DNA of 64,000 bases from QKMZ01 sp012965515 (GCA_937879965.1 CALFMP010000036.1:248001-312000), one strand, 5' to 3'; positions 34,856-43,889 are shown, numbered from the stretch's first letter. Made by a program: numbers and translations. Notes: a model not told the origin generated them from the sequence alone.

Positions 34856-35086
34856 ATGTCCGAGCAAGTTATAAAGGATGCCATCGCGAACTCCACAATG
34901 CGATGCCCAAAGTGCAAAAAGCCTATCCAAAAGTACGAAAAATACATGGACACAATCGACGCTGTGCGCGACGGATTTAACGTTGTAGAAGTTGACTCGC
35001 GCTCTTCACGCGTGACCTTGACCTGCGGAAACGGTGATTGCGACTGGCGTGAGCGTACTGAATACTGGTCTGAACTGATCGACTAG
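34856..35086 (+). CDS. small zinc-ribbon protein
   Basis: A 76-residue protein with two Cys pairs, CPKCKKP near residue 16 and CGNGDCDWRE near residue 60, fitting a four-Cys zinc ribbon. The ATG at 34856 is preferred over 34790 because GAGG precedes it and the motif sits centrally. Role unknown. Confidence 0.7.
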   Translation: MSEQVIKDAIANSTMRCPKCKKPIQKYEKYMDTIDAVRDGFNVVEVDSRSSRVTLTCGNGDCDWRERTEYWSELID

Positions 35087-35407
35087 TTTTTGTTTCTTGT
35101 TTTACCGCCCATGATTTCTTTGCCACTACCGGCGGTGTTGTATCGTATATTCGGACGGCTTCTCGCGACTCCTCTGATTCGGTGGGGCGAGATGGCCGGG
35201 GACCAACATCACTGAACGCCTCTGGATTCTTGATAAGTCTTTTATCGAACCCTTGATAAGATTCTCCTGAGCTTTAGATCACGCGGGAGCGTAAGTTTCT
35301 GTGCAAAACGGGAACTAGCCACCCTTGAGCCCGTCACCGCAGTGTTTAGCGCCTGATGTCAAGTGAAATCAGGGTTGCAAGGAATGTGAGAGAATTACGT
35401 ACCCCCT
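35087..35407. other. 321-bp gap before the TonB gene
   Basis: Carries two CTTGATAAG direct repeats about 30 bp apart (around 35230 and 35262). No clear promoter or hairpin. Confidence 0.3.
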
Positions 35408-36574
35408 ATGTGTCCGGGAACGAAGCATCATTCGAGTATGCAAACTGTCAAGAACCGTGAGCCGGAAGTGTCAGAACCTCCGACGCCACCGGAAGAAAAA
35501 CCAGTAGTCACCCCAGACGTAGCTCCCCGCTATCAACCCGGTAAGGCTGCGCTTCTTTCGCTTGTGCCTGGCCTGGGACACTTTTATGTCGGGCAGCCGG
35601 TCGTTGGCTCGCTTGTTCTCGTCAGTAGCGTGCTTGGACTGACTTTCCTTACCACCATCATTGCTGGGAAAAATCTCTTCCCGATTGTCGAGCCGATCGC
35701 CCTCGCTTTTGGAGTGCATCTCGATAAGTCAGCCGCGCCGCAAATCGTTGCCGGTCCAGCTGCTGTCGGTCTCTACCTTTTGTCTTTCCTGTATGTGAGC
35801 GCATACTTCATTAGCGATGCGTATCAGCAAGCAGTTAAGAAGTCACGATATCCAGTCGGATTCAAGCCGGACATGGGCGTGACGTTCTCCGGCTCGACGG
35901 GCTTCTCCTATTTGATGCACTGCGTTTTGCTTGTAATTTGCGCGGTCGCATGCTTGTTCATCATCAAAGTCCCTGAAAAACACACGACGGTCATCGAATT
36001 CGAATTTCCGGATCCGCCACCGCCGCCGCCACCACCTCCACCGCCGAAAGTGCAGCCGAAGCCACAGGAAGCACCGAAGACTAAACCGGAGCCGGTGAAG
36101 CAAGTCGTTCCACCGCCAAAACCACAGCCGATTGCCGTCAAAGCTGACGACAACAAGCCTGCCGATATTCCACTGGTTGAGGAAGTAAAACAGGCTGAGC
36201 CCGTCGCATCGACAGGTGGTTCGACAGGATCGAGCACCGGTGATGCCGGTGGCAGTTCCGGTGCAGGCAACAGCGACGAAGTGGATCTTTCCGATTATGT
36301 CGCGCAGATGGAAAAGAAGATTCGCAAATCTTGGTTCCCTCCGAAAGGCGAAGAGACCAAGAAGATTATCTTGAAGTTCAAGATCAGCAGCCAGGGAGTT
36401 GTTTCGTCCGTCCGTTTGAAGTCGTCATCCGGCATCATGGTTGCCGATGAAGCAGCGATGACTGCTGTGAAAACCGCATCACCGTTCGCGCCCCTTCCAA
36501 AAGGAGCGCCGGACCCGGTCGAAATTCTCTTCACCTTCGATTACAGCGTCTTCGGCGGAAAGCAAGTCAACTAG
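35408..36574 (+). CDS. TonB-family protein fused to an N-terminal membrane module
   Basis: A 388-residue protein. Residues 45-145 hold hydrophobic segments with LLSLVPGLGHFYVGQP, a motif of TM2-like small membrane domains. A further segment at about 168-190 precedes a Pro-rich stretch (11 Pro in a row, then PKP/EPxKP repeats) that would span the periplasm. The C-terminal 95 residues are a TonB_C domain (YVAQMEKKIRKSWFPP, then VRLKSSSGIMVADEAAM). TonB passes energy from ExbBD to outer-membrane transporters; no exbBD or receptor gene adjoins. The added N-terminal module is unusual. Confidence 0.85.
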   Translation: MCPGTKHHSSMQTVKNREPEVSEPPTPPEEKPVVTPDVAPRYQPGKAALLSLVPGLGHFYVGQPVVGSLVLVSSVLGLTFLTTIIAGKNLFPIVEPIALAFGVHLDKSAAPQIVAGPAAVGLYLLSFLYVSAYFISDAYQQAVKKSRYPVGFKPDMGVTFSGSTGFSYLMHCVLLVICAVACLFIIKVPEKHTTVIEFEFPDPPPPPPPPPPPKVQPKPQEAPKTKPEPVKQVVPPPKPQPIAVKADDNKPADIPLVEEVKQAEPVASTGGSTGSSTGDAGGSSGAGNSDEVDLSDYVAQMEKKIRKSWFPPKGEETKKIILKFKISSQGVVSSVRLKSSSGIMVADEAAMTAVKTASPFAPLPKGAPDPVEILFTFDYSVFGGKQVN

Positions 36575-36591
36575 CAGGTCGCCCGTTTTCT

Positions 36592-36695
36592 GTAGGGGCG
36601 ACGCCATGCGTCGCCCGGTGGTCGGCCGGTGATTGGTTCGCGTAGTGGCGCATTACATGCGCATTTCGCGCGGGCGGCAAGACTGCCGCCCCTAC
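36592..36695. repeat. compound REP-like hairpins
   Basis: First hairpin 36592-36617: GTAGG head, arms GGGCGACGC/GCGTCGCCC, carrying a paired base change relative to the copies at 48 and 17475. Second block 36642-36695: GCGCAT/ATGCGC and GGGCGGCA/TGCCGCCC, ending CCCCTAC. Follows the TonB gene. Confidence 0.7.
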
Positions 36696-36731
36696 TTTTC
36701 CTGAGCACACCGTCCATAAATTCAATAAGTG

Positions 36732-36757
36732 AAAGGGAGGCTGGCGTGCCTCCCTTT
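36732..36757. terminator. bidirectional terminator
   Basis: Perfect 10-bp stem AAAGGGAGGC / GCCTCCCTTT with a 6-base loop, between the convergent TonB and SDR genes. Confidence 0.75.
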
Positions 36758-36815
36758 GTGTTCCAGACTTGTTGTCGTCTCTCATGTCTGGTTTAACTTG
36801 CTGGATTCGGAGCCC

Positions 36816-37592
36816 TTAAACGGTGATTCCTCCGTCGGCTGCGATTGTGTGGCCTGTTACCCAGCGACCGTCGTCAGATGCGAGGAATGCCACTACTGCT
36901 GCGATATCTTCAGGTTCACCAATTCTGCCGAGCGCCGTTTTGTTGATGAATTCGTCCTTCAGTTCTTGCGGAACAGTGTTGAACATGTCTGATGCTACTG
37001 GTCCTGGCGCTACGCCATTGACGGTGATTTTGCGTTTCCCCAGTTCTTGCGCCCATGTGCGAGTCAAGGTGTCGAGCGCTGCTTTTGTTGCGGAATAGAC
37101 GCTGAATCCAGGCATTGCTGATTGCGCGGCTTTGGACGAAATGTTGATGATACGTCCGCCGTCGGCGAAGTTTTTCAAAGCTTCCTTGGTCGCGTAGATC
37201 ACTCCTTTGATATTGGTGTCTATTACGTAGTCGACGTGCTCTTCCGTGACGTCTTTGATGAAGAGCGTGTCGTAGACACCTGCATTGTTGACGAGAATGT
37301 CGATGTTGCCAAACTCTTTGGTAACCTCTGCGAACAGATTTTTGCTGTCTTGCTCAGAGGAGACGTTGCCCTTGAATGCAGCTGCTTTGGAGCCGAGTTC
37401 TTCGATTTGCTTCACGATTTTGTCGGCCGCGTCCTTGCTGTTGTTGTAATTTACAGCTACTGTTGCGCCTTCTTCTGCCAGGCGCAACGCGATTCCTGCC
37501 CCGATGCCTCTGGAGCCACCGGTCACGACGGCTACCTTGCCGGCGAGGCGCTTGGCGCCTGTGGTCTTGGGTTGCTGCTGCGTTAAGGTCAT
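36816..37592 (-). CDS. SDR oxidoreductase (FabG-like)
   Basis: A 258-residue classical SDR. TGGSRGIG at about 25-32, NNAG at about 103-106, catalytic Ser in NISSKAA, YSATK at about 167-171, and the end AADGGITV typical of FabG-like reductases. Likely reduces a ketone or aldehyde with NADPH. No fatty-acid genes are next to it, so it is probably not the housekeeping FabG. Monocistronic, ending before a strong terminator. Confidence 0.92.
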   Translation of the reverse strand: MTLTQQQPKTTGAKRLAGKVAVVTGGSRGIGAGIALRLAEEGATVAVNYNNSKDAADKIVKQIEELGSKAAAFKGNVSSEQDSKNLFAEVTKEFGNIDILVNNAGVYDTLFIKDVTEEHVDYVIDTNIKGVIYATKEALKNFADGGRIINISSKAAQSAMPGFSVYSATKAALDTLTRTWAQELGKRKITVNGVAPGPVASDMFNTVPQELKDEFINKTALGRIGEPEDIAAVVAFLASDDGRWVTGHTIAADGGITV

Positions 37593-37741
37593 TTTTGTTC
37601 TCCTGTTGGTTTTGTTGTTTTAACACTAAGTTGGATGGTCTTCCCTTAAGGCGCGGGCATTTGCAAACTTATTTGATCTGCTTTGTTTCTAAAGCGACTA
37701 TGTCATCTTCCTGAAACTGTCCGCGCCTTTTGGAAAAGCTT

Positions 37742-37770
37742 GGCGGCGCCCTTTGGGGCACGGCGCCGCC
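37742..37770. repeat. GC-rich palindrome
   Basis: GGCGGCGCC, 11-base loop, GGCGCCGCC. Lies in the gap between the LRV gene (minus, 37907) and the SDR gene; the LRV transcript would run into it. Confidence 0.55.
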
Positions 37771-37906
37771 CCTGCATGGGCTTACCGATGTCGTTGCTCG
37801 TTCGGAGGCAACTTTGGCTGACGGCGGTTTCCCTCTGCGAATTTGGCCTGTCTGAAAAAACTGTCTTACTTGTGCAGTCCTCTCACTCTCCACATAGCCA
37901 GTCGGC

Positions 37907-38326
37907 TTAAGCTGCCTGGAATCGTGCGTGTTTCACAGTTGTGAAAATAGGCTCCAGTCTGTCCAATGTTCTCTCTGCTCTGTGGGCAACGTATGGATTT
38001 TCATCGTTGCTCAATTTTTGCAGTATCGCCCGTGGTATCGCCGGGTTTTCAGCCAGAGCATAGCGAACATCACCATCTTCATCTTCAGCGAGTTCAGCCA
38101 ACAGTATGTCGGTGACTACTGGATTGAAGGCGAGGTTGACGCGCACTTCGGGGCTTTCATCGTGCACGAGTTTAATGAGCAGCCGAAGCGGCGTTCTTGG
38201 GTTTTCCGCTACGCGCGCTCTGATGTGAGCATCTTCGGATTCTGCATATTCTTCGAGCAGTTGAACCGGAGCGTCTGGATTACCAGCGAGAAGATATCGG
38301 GCTTTTGCTGTGAGACTAAATAGCAT
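37907..38326 (-). CDS. leucine-rich-variant repeat protein, paralog of 33338
   Basis: A 139-residue protein almost wholly made of five LRV-like helical repeats (YLLAGNPDAPVQLLEEYAE, VAENPRTPLRLLIKLV, LAFNPVVTDILLAELA, LAENPAIPRAILQKLS) and the closing NPYVAHRAERTLDRL motif. It lacks the charged N-terminal part of its paralog. Probably a protein-binding scaffold. Confidence 0.75.
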   Translation of the reverse strand: MLFSLTAKARYLLAGNPDAPVQLLEEYAESEDAHIRARVAENPRTPLRLLIKLVHDESPEVRVNLAFNPVVTDILLAELAEDEDGDVRYALAENPAIPRAILQKLSNDENPYVAHRAERTLDRLEPIFTTVKHARFQAA

Positions 38327-38430
38327 GGTTGGGTTACCTCAATGTGTTCAGTTTGCCCTGGCGGTACTCAGGGAGAGGGGTTCGTGGATTTGTGGTTTAT
38401 GCGGTTGTTGTACTTATGTGGTTTTTGAGT

Positions 38431-39030
38431 TTACTTTTTGAGAACCAGCTCGAACATCAGGTTGATGAAAACATTCAGCGGTTCCAAATTCTTGATTGTC
38501 TTCGCTCGCATCATTGCGCCCTCCCAAGAGGATGAGAACAAATCAGCGATTGTTCTGGCATCAGCAGCAGTGGTGATTTCGCCGCGCTCCTGACCTTCCT
38601 TTATGCAGGCTGCGAATGCGTCCAGCCGTTTTTCCATAACCTCCGACAACGCTTGTCTCAGCGTCTCGCTTTGATCTGACATTTCTTGGCTCAGGTTGCC
38701 GATCAAACATCCCTTGCGGCAGTTCGCAGCACGCATGCATTCTCGCTTTGATTCACAAAATGAACGCAGCCTCTCTTTGGGAGTGAGAGATTCGTTGGTG
38801 AGAATCGGCGTCAAGAATGCCATAAAATCTCTGTCGAATTCTTCAATGATTGCCAGAGCAAAGTCTTCCTTGCTGTCGAAATAGTGATAGAAAGAGCCTT
38901 TCGGCACGCCGACTTTGGATAACACTTCCTGAATTCCGGAATTGGTGTAACCCTTTTCGATCATCACTTCAGCACCGGCTTCGAGCAGAAGCTGCTTGGT
39001 GTCTTGTCGTGTGGTTACCTTAGCGTTCAT
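38431..39030 (-). CDS. TetR/AcrR-family repressor
   Basis: A 199-residue repressor. N-terminal helix-turn-helix: IQEVLSKVGVPKGSFYHYF at about 33-51. The ligand domain contains a CxxxxCRKGCLIGNLSQE segment; Cys at such places in NemR/AcuR-like members sense electrophiles, so reactive aldehydes or quinones are a possible signal (inference). The operator TAGACTGGTCGTCTA lies 30 bp upstream, and two further copies flank the small membrane-protein gene, so it probably represses itself and that gene. Confidence 0.9.
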   Translation of the reverse strand: MNAKVTTRQDTKQLLLEAGAEVMIEKGYTNSGIQEVLSKVGVPKGSFYHYFDSKEDFALAIIEEFDRDFMAFLTPILTNESLTPKERLRSFCESKRECMRAANCRKGCLIGNLSQEMSDQSETLRQALSEVMEKRLDAFAACIKEGQERGEITTAADARTIADLFSSSWEGAMMRAKTIKNLEPLNVFINLMFELVLKK

Positions 39031-39060
39031 TTCTCACATCTCCATTTCTATCCAATCTAT

Positions 39061-39075
39061 TAGACTGGTCGTCTA
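39061..39075. promoter_or_regulatory. TetR operator 1
   Basis: TAGACTGGTCGTCTA, one base different from operators 2 and 3, upstream of the tetR-type gene. Confidence 0.75.
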
Positions 39076-39312
39076 CTATGCGGCATAAAAAACATCGTTT
39101 GACAGTTGGGGCAACTCATTGTTGTGCAGTCTGTTGTCTTCATTTCTGAGAATGTGAGCGACCCACAACCAGCGAAGATTGTCTGCATTTGCCTCTGTGT
39201 CATAGCTCGTATTTAGGAAACTGAAATTCTCGGCTGCGCCGTTGGTTTGAAACATTGTCCTGACCTTATCCTTATTCGTTGCTTTTGTTTTCTTGATTGT
39301 GTTCTTTGATAT

Positions 39313-39327
39313 TAGACCGGTCGTCTA
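39313..39327. promoter_or_regulatory. TetR operator 2
   Basis: TAGACCGGTCGTCTA, just beyond the stop of the 84-residue membrane protein, in the 303-bp gap upstream of the TetR gene. It may control that gene together with operator 1. Confidence 0.75.
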
Positions 39328-39333
39328 ATTTTG

Positions 39334-39588
39334 TCAATTCGAAAACCGAATTTGTTTTCCTGCTTGGAAATTTCTCTTTATCGCAGCTGGGGTCTGGGTT
39401 TTCTTCGAATTGACGGCAAATGCGTGAGCAAGCCTGGTCTTATAAACCGGTATCAAATCTTGGAGTAGAGCGTAAACCAACATGCTGCTGGTCATTATCG
39501 TCATGGGATACACAACCATAAATGACATTGGGTCTTGTTCTACGGCTCGGTAGAGCCCTTCTAATAAGTTGAATATGTCTCCGAAATT
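39334..39588 (-). CDS. small membrane protein under TetR control
   Basis: An 84-residue protein with one hydrophobic segment (MSFMVVYPMTIMTSSMLVYALL, about residues 21-43) and a basic C-terminus. The ATG at 39588 is chosen because GAGG precedes it; the ATG at 39615 lies too close to operator 3 to leave room for a leader. Flanked by two TetR operators. Function unknown; a role in export or stress linked to the TetR signal is a guess. Confidence 0.65.
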   Translation of the reverse strand, partial: NFGDIFNLLEGLYRAVEQDPMSFMVVYPMTIMTSSMLVYALLQDLIPVYKTRLAHAFAVNSKKTQTPAAIKRNFQAGKQIRFSN

Positions 39589-39621
39589 CATTTGCGTGAC
39601 CTCGTCGGTATGCATTTATAT

Positions 39622-39636
39622 TAGACCGGTCGTCTA
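39622..39636. promoter_or_regulatory. TetR operator 3
   Basis: TAGACCGGTCGTCTA, identical to operator 2, 34 bp upstream of the membrane-protein start, where it would overlap the promoter. Confidence 0.75.
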
Positions 39637-39756
39637 CTTCTGTCAACCCCTTAGGCGAATTGTCTGGAAATGCTTACTGGAAGAGGCTTTTCAAAATCGA
39701 GGACTGTCCGGTCCGATGCCCATGCGGACACCTCCTTGCCTCCATCGATTTAATTA

Positions 39757-39774
39757 ACTAACATGTTTGTTAGT
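39757..39774. promoter_or_regulatory. second type of palindromic operator
   Basis: ACTAAC, 6 bp, GTTAGT. This form is common for TetR-family operators but differs from the TAGAC sites. 100 bp upstream of the TPR gene at 39874; its regulator is not in view. Confidence 0.45.
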
Positions 39775-39873
39775 ATCCTCCCGCTGGCATGAATCTGTCA
39801 AGGGTCCGCGAGGATACCTACTCGAGCAGACTGATGCCTACATATATAAGGTTGGGGCGGTAACATAACCCGT

Positions 39874-40863
39874 ATGAAGCGCCGTCCGAAGCAATCGAGT
39901 TTTTTCCGTGCAGTGACTCTGACTGCATTCCTTGTTGTATGCGTTCCATCGGTCCGTGCCGTTGCCCCTACGTGGGCAGAGCTCATGACTGCTGGCAGGC
40001 ATGCGCACATGACGGGGAACTTCGATGCTGCAAAAGAGTATTTGAAAGCTGCATTGAAAGAAGCGCAGAATGAGAATAACGAAGCCATGCAGGCGCAATC
40101 ATATCTATGGTTGGGGCGCGTGTACGAGTCAACCAATCAGTGGGATTTCGCAGAGCAGATGTTGTCCAAGGGAAACACCATCAGCGTGAAAGCGAAGGCG
40201 CTTGATCCGGAGATCATGATCGCTTTGCGCCACGAACTTGAGAATGCGCTTCACAAGCAAGGAAAAGTTGATGCGATTCATTCATTGCGGCGCTCTCAAG
40301 GCAATCGCGAGAATCAGTACATTCGCGAGGTGAAGCCGAGTCTCTTCATGCGTGGACGCGAGTTTTTTGCAGACAAGAATTTTTCTAAGGCTGAGCCAAT
40401 GCTGCAGAAGGCGCTGCAAGCATATAGGGATGCAAACGACACAGAAATTCCACAGGCGATGATGTGTATCGACATGCTCTATCAGATTTATCGAGATCAA
40501 AAGGATTGGGTGAAAGCTGAGCATGTTATCGATCAAGGGCTTGCTGACCTACGGCGGCGTCGCGCTGCCGGAAGCGAGTACAGTTTGAAAGCGGCAAATC
40601 TCCTTTTCTATAGGAGTGCGATTTTTGATCTGCAGGGGCGTTCGAAAGAAGCTGCGTCCGAAGCTGACAAAGGTTTTGCAATCTACAAGAATCTGAAGAC
40701 AGATCCTCAAGTGATTCAGAATCTATTTTTGCGTTGGGACTTGACCGGAAAAGTGAAAGAAGTAGCGAGGCTACGAGAGCACTATGCCAAGATTGCAGCC
40801 GGCCTGCCGAAGGTTCAGAAGTCGGGTTGGGTCGAGTATCCTGAAGAGGACGCGAAGAAGTAG
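39874..40863 (+). CDS. secreted TPR-repeat protein
   Basis: A 329-residue protein with signal peptide (about 1-30, ending VRA) and TPR-like helices from 38 to 300 (GRHAHMTGNFDAAKEYLKAA, SYLWLGRVYESTNQWDFAEQ, FFADKNFSKAEPMLQKALQ, IYRDQKDWVKAEHVIDQGL). Probably a periplasmic scaffold. Followed by short tandem repeats and a convergent gene. Confidence 0.8.
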   Translation: MKRRPKQSSFFRAVTLTAFLVVCVPSVRAVAPTWAELMTAGRHAHMTGNFDAAKEYLKAALKEAQNENNEAMQAQSYLWLGRVYESTNQWDFAEQMLSKGNTISVKAKALDPEIMIALRHELENALHKQGKVDAIHSLRRSQGNRENQYIREVKPSLFMRGREFFADKNFSKAEPMLQKALQAYRDANDTEIPQAMMCIDMLYQIYRDQKDWVKAEHVIDQGLADLRRRRAAGSEYSLKAANLLFYRSAIFDLQGRSKEAASEADKGFAIYKNLKTDPQVIQNLFLRWDLTGKVKEVARLREHYAKIAAGLPKVQKSGWVEYPEEDAKK

Positions 40864-40875
40864 CGGCGAAGAGCC

Positions 40876-40928
40876 AGCAACGAAGAATAGCAACGAAAAA
40901 TAGCAACGAAGAAATAGCAACGAAAAAT
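40876..40928. repeat. four 13-bp tandem repeats
   Basis: AGCAACGAARAAT at 40876, 40889, 40902 (one base longer) and 40916. They fill the gap between convergent genes. Confidence 0.85.
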
Positions 40929-40935
40929 ATCCGGT

Positions 40936-41844
40936 CTATTTCACTTCTAGCAATTGCAGTTTCTTCAAGAGATCTCTACCTTCTCTTCTTGCCCACACCT
41001 GCTGATAAAGCAAGGCACCGCATACGGTGATAACGGCTGTCATGAAAGCGTCCAGTGGTCCGGCGAGAACGGCTGAACCAATACCTCCTAAGAAATACCA
41101 TACTGCTTCTTTCGGCAGAAGTATTTCGAGTGCAAGGACTGCAATGATTGGTCCGCCAGCGCAAAAGTAGACTAACGACATTAGGGTGAGAGAGAGCGCT
41201 ACGTACATTCCATCTTGCATTGAGAGTGACCAAAAACGCCCAGCGGCTTTAGCAATTGAAGACTCCTCAAAGACGATGAATGCTATGTAGTAGGCGTTCA
41301 GCATAATCACCCAAAGGAATGGGAGGAGAAGGACGAATTCGAGTGCCGTAAGCCACAATTCCCAAAAAGCCAAGGCGTCGGTAACGCCCCCTGATAGAGC
41401 GCCCAATTTTGTAGAGATGATCGAAAGAACGTTTTCGCATACTTCAAAGAGCAATACTGGCAGCGTCACAAGCAAGATCGGCCACATTTTCTTTTGCGCC
41501 TTTTTCAGGCCTTCTTCAACGCTGTCTGAAATTCCAGCAAGGTAGTAGATAAGCGCGAACTTTCTCACCGATAAATCCCAGATGGCGAGAAATATAAACA
41601 GGAAGCCTAACACCCAAATCCAGAGATTAGCGGCGGGAGAAAATTCGTTTGTGTAAGTATCCGGATCCCAAAATGCGCATGGAATTGCAAGCCAATAAAC
41701 AGCTGTTGGAGCTAGGAAGAAGCGTCCCAATGCCAGCCAATTTGCACGACCAATACGAACCGCACGTCCGACTAGATCGCCTGCGGTCAGCAAGTCACTT
41801 GGTAGTTCAATTCTTAGATCGTTGTTAGGCACCGGAGGTATCAC
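40936..41844 (-). CDS. polytopic membrane protein of unknown function
   Basis: A 302-residue protein with about six hydrophobic segments and an amphipathic N-terminus (LLTAGDLVGRAVRIGRANW). The topology is like proteins with a YciC or glycerophosphodiesterase-membrane-type domain, but I cannot assign it. The GTG at 41844 has GGAG at 9-bp spacing; the ATG at 41880 would overlap the YchJ gene by 56 bases. Either way it overlaps and is coupled with YchJ. Confidence 0.7.
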   Translation of the reverse strand: MIPPVPNNDLRIELPSDLLTAGDLVGRAVRIGRANWLALGRFFLAPTAVYWLAIPCAFWDPDTYTNEFSPAANLWIWVLGFLFIFLAIWDLSVRKFALIYYLAGISDSVEEGLKKAQKKMWPILLVTLPVLLFEVCENVLSIISTKLGALSGGVTDALAFWELWLTALEFVLLLPFLWVIMLNAYYIAFIVFEESSIAKAAGRFWSLSMQDGMYVALSLTLMSLVYFCAGGPIIAVLALEILLPKEAVWYFLGGIGSAVLAGPLDAFMTAVITVCGALLYQQVWARREGRDLLKKLQLLEVK

Positions 41845-42247
41845 CTTTGATTTCTCCGGATTTATACAACCAGCGATCATTTTCTTTCACGAAGAAACTC
41901 TTCTCTCCAAAAGTGGCGTCATTCCCGCCTTGACGAAGGTGTGCCGTAAAAGTGACTGTGGCGGTTTCATCCCCATCTACGAATTCATTGATGGTGAGAT
42001 GATCAAAATTTGTGGCTCTGGAAAAACTTTCAATACTCTCTTTCCACTTCTTATGATCTTTGGAAAATTCCGGGTGATCGCGATGCGTGGTTTCAATTAT
42101 GTAATCGGCAAGACCTAGCGCGTATGCGGCGAACCGAGAGCGCATAAGATGCAGGGCGTCGTCTGCTGGAGTACCGTCGTGATACGGCTTACAGCACTTG
42201 TGATATAGGACTTTACTTGCGCACGGGCACCGTTCGAACTTACTCAT
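41825..42247 (-). CDS. YchJ-family (UPF0225) SEC-C metal-binding protein
   Basis: A 140-residue YchJ-type protein: N-terminal SEC-C-like zinc motif CPCASKVLYHKCCKPYH (about 7-23), then an NTF2-like domain with LMRSRFAAYALGLADYI and a closing RWLYKSGE. Molecular role in bacteria is not established. Only the N-terminal SEC-C is present; many homologues have a second one at the C-terminus. Confidence 0.88.
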   Translation of the reverse strand: MSKFERCPCASKVLYHKCCKPYHDGTPADDALHLMRSRFAAYALGLADYIIETTHRDHPEFSKDHKKWKESIESFSRATNFDHLTINEFVDGDETATVTFTAHLRQGGNDATFGEKSFFVKENDRWLYKSGEIKGDTSGA

Positions 42248-42271
42248 TTCTCCGTTCTGCCAGGTTCTAGT

Positions 42272-43081
42272 CTACTTGCCGTATTGGCTTTCCATCGCCT
42301 TTTCCAAGTCAGACATTGTACCTGTTTTTGCAGGTGCCGCTTGTTTTGGTGCAAAGGGAGAGCCGGCTCGAGGGGCGTTCATTTTCGGCTGCATGCGGCC
42401 TAACATTCCACCACCACCGGACATTCCCATGCCGGCGGGGCGCCCCATGCCTGACATTCCCATGCCGGAGCCCATGCCCATCCCGCCGGATCTGTTCATC
42501 CCCATTCCAGGGCGTCTCATCCCCATCATGCCAGGCATACCCATGCCTTGATTCATTTGGTTGCGTTTCATTGTGTTGTTGAAGGCTGTGTCCTGCTGCA
42601 TCATCTTTGCGAAGAGCCCGCTCTGCATGCCCATTCCCGCGCCCGGCCCGCCGCCCATGCCAGGCATCATATGTGGTGCACCACCTTGGCGTTGACGCAT
42701 CAATTGCATCAGCGAATTTCCGCTGCCGCCACCGCCGCTTTGCATCCGAGACATTTTCGCTTTCATCAACTGCATCATCTGCGAGTTGCCACCATTGCTG
42801 CGGCCCGCGTAGCCGCCCAAATTGCTCGGTCTGCCACCCATCATCTTTGCATAGCCAGGCATACCGCTGGCACTTCCTCTCGCATATCCGCCACCTGTGC
42901 TGTACGTGGGGCGTTTGCCTTGCTCAAACTGGTTGAGCATTTGGGACATCCGGGCTTGGCTAGTTGAACTTTGAGCGAAAGCAGGCTGCATGGACAGTAA
43001 AAGTGCAGCAACTAGGAAAATTCCACTGCTAAAACGTGTGCAATCCACGGAGCCACAATGCTTTTGGGAATTTGCCTTCAT
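42272..43081 (-). CDS. secreted Met/Gly-rich protein
   Basis: A 269-residue protein with a signal peptide (about 18-36, ending AFA). The mature part is extremely rich in Met and Gly: MPGMGGGPGAGMGM, GMGMPGMMGMRRPGMGM and GMGMGSGMGMSGMG stretches. Met-rich motifs bind Cu(I)/Ag(I) in other proteins, so metal binding outside the cytoplasm is possible. Methionine could also act as an oxidant sink. The gene ends 24 bp before YchJ. Confidence 0.75.
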   Translation of the reverse strand: MKANSQKHCGSVDCTRFSSGIFLVAALLLSMQPAFAQSSTSQARMSQMLNQFEQGKRPTYSTGGGYARGSASGMPGYAKMMGGRPSNLGGYAGRSNGGNSQMMQLMKAKMSRMQSGGGGSGNSLMQLMRQRQGGAPHMMPGMGGGPGAGMGMQSGLFAKMMQQDTAFNNTMKRNQMNQGMGMPGMMGMRRPGMGMNRSGGMGMGSGMGMSGMGRPAGMGMSGGGGMLGRMQPKMNAPRAGSPFAPKQAAPAKTGTMSDLEKAMESQYGK

Positions 43082-43317
43082 CTTGCCTCTGCTTACATTA
43101 AATGAGTTACTACAAGAGATTGTTCCCTGCGAGAAGCCAATTTCACTGCTCTACTCAGACCCCCTATTCTAGGGTAGCTTTCCCGCGAGTCTGAACTAAG
43201 CAGCATTCGCTACACCTGGAACTGTTTTCATGTGGGAACGATTGGCGTGTTCGCTCGGTCATGGTTAACGCGTGAGTGTCGCCAAATGGGCGCAGTGTTA
43301 CACCAGAGGAATTGGAT

Positions 43318-43803
43318 ATGTTTGAGTTGCAAACGCCATTGCCCGAGTTAGTGCTTCGATGCACATTGCTGTACTGCTTTATCTTGGCCATTCTTCGACT
43401 TGCCAATCGAGAAGGCGGGCAGTTGTCGCCGGTTGATCAGGTCGTGCTATTTACCGTGGGAGATTTGATTGCCACGGCAGCAATAAAGAATGACGATTCA
43501 TTGGTCGCTGCGTTCATCGCCATGTCCGTGTTTGTCGGAATGAGCTATGTCGTCAACTCGCTTTCGTACAAGTTCAAGCCCATTGCAAAGACACTTCAAG
43601 GCGCACCCCTAGTACTTGTACACAATGGCGAGATCAAATGGGACAACATGGAAAAAGAGAAGATTTCAAAGAACGAATTGATGGAATCTATTCGTGCGGC
43701 GGGCCACCTGTCTGTCGCAAATGTGCATGTCGCCATGCTGGAGGCGAACGGAACTATCTCTGTCATTAGCAAGCCTAATAACGAACCTCAGCGAACACTC
43801 TAA
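43318..43803 (+). CDS. YetF-like (DUF421) membrane protein
   Basis: A 161-residue protein with three hydrophobic segments (ELVLRCTLLYCFILAILRLA, VVLFTVGDLIATAA, VAAFIAMSVFVGMSYVV) and a cytoplasmic C-terminal domain with LQGAPLVLVHNGEI, typical of YetF/DUF421. The ATG at 43318 follows AGAGGAA; the frame extends to 43276 without support. In other bacteria these proteins are linked to envelope or spore processes. Confidence 0.85.
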   Translation: MFELQTPLPELVLRCTLLYCFILAILRLANREGGQLSPVDQVVLFTVGDLIATAAIKNDDSLVAAFIAMSVFVGMSYVVNSLSYKFKPIAKTLQGAPLVLVHNGEIKWDNMEKEKISKNELMESIRAAGHLSVANVHVAMLEANGTISVISKPNNEPQRTL

Positions 43804-43889
43804 GACGTTATACTGTTCCTGAACTTCTTGTGCGGTGCAGAAAAGGCACCATATGCGGTGGATATGCACAAGGTTGAAGGGAGCGAAGA

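Noticed and set aside
40876..40928. regulatory or coding role of the AGCAACGAARAAT repeats
   Set aside because: Short slippage-type repeats between convergent genes; no sign of function.
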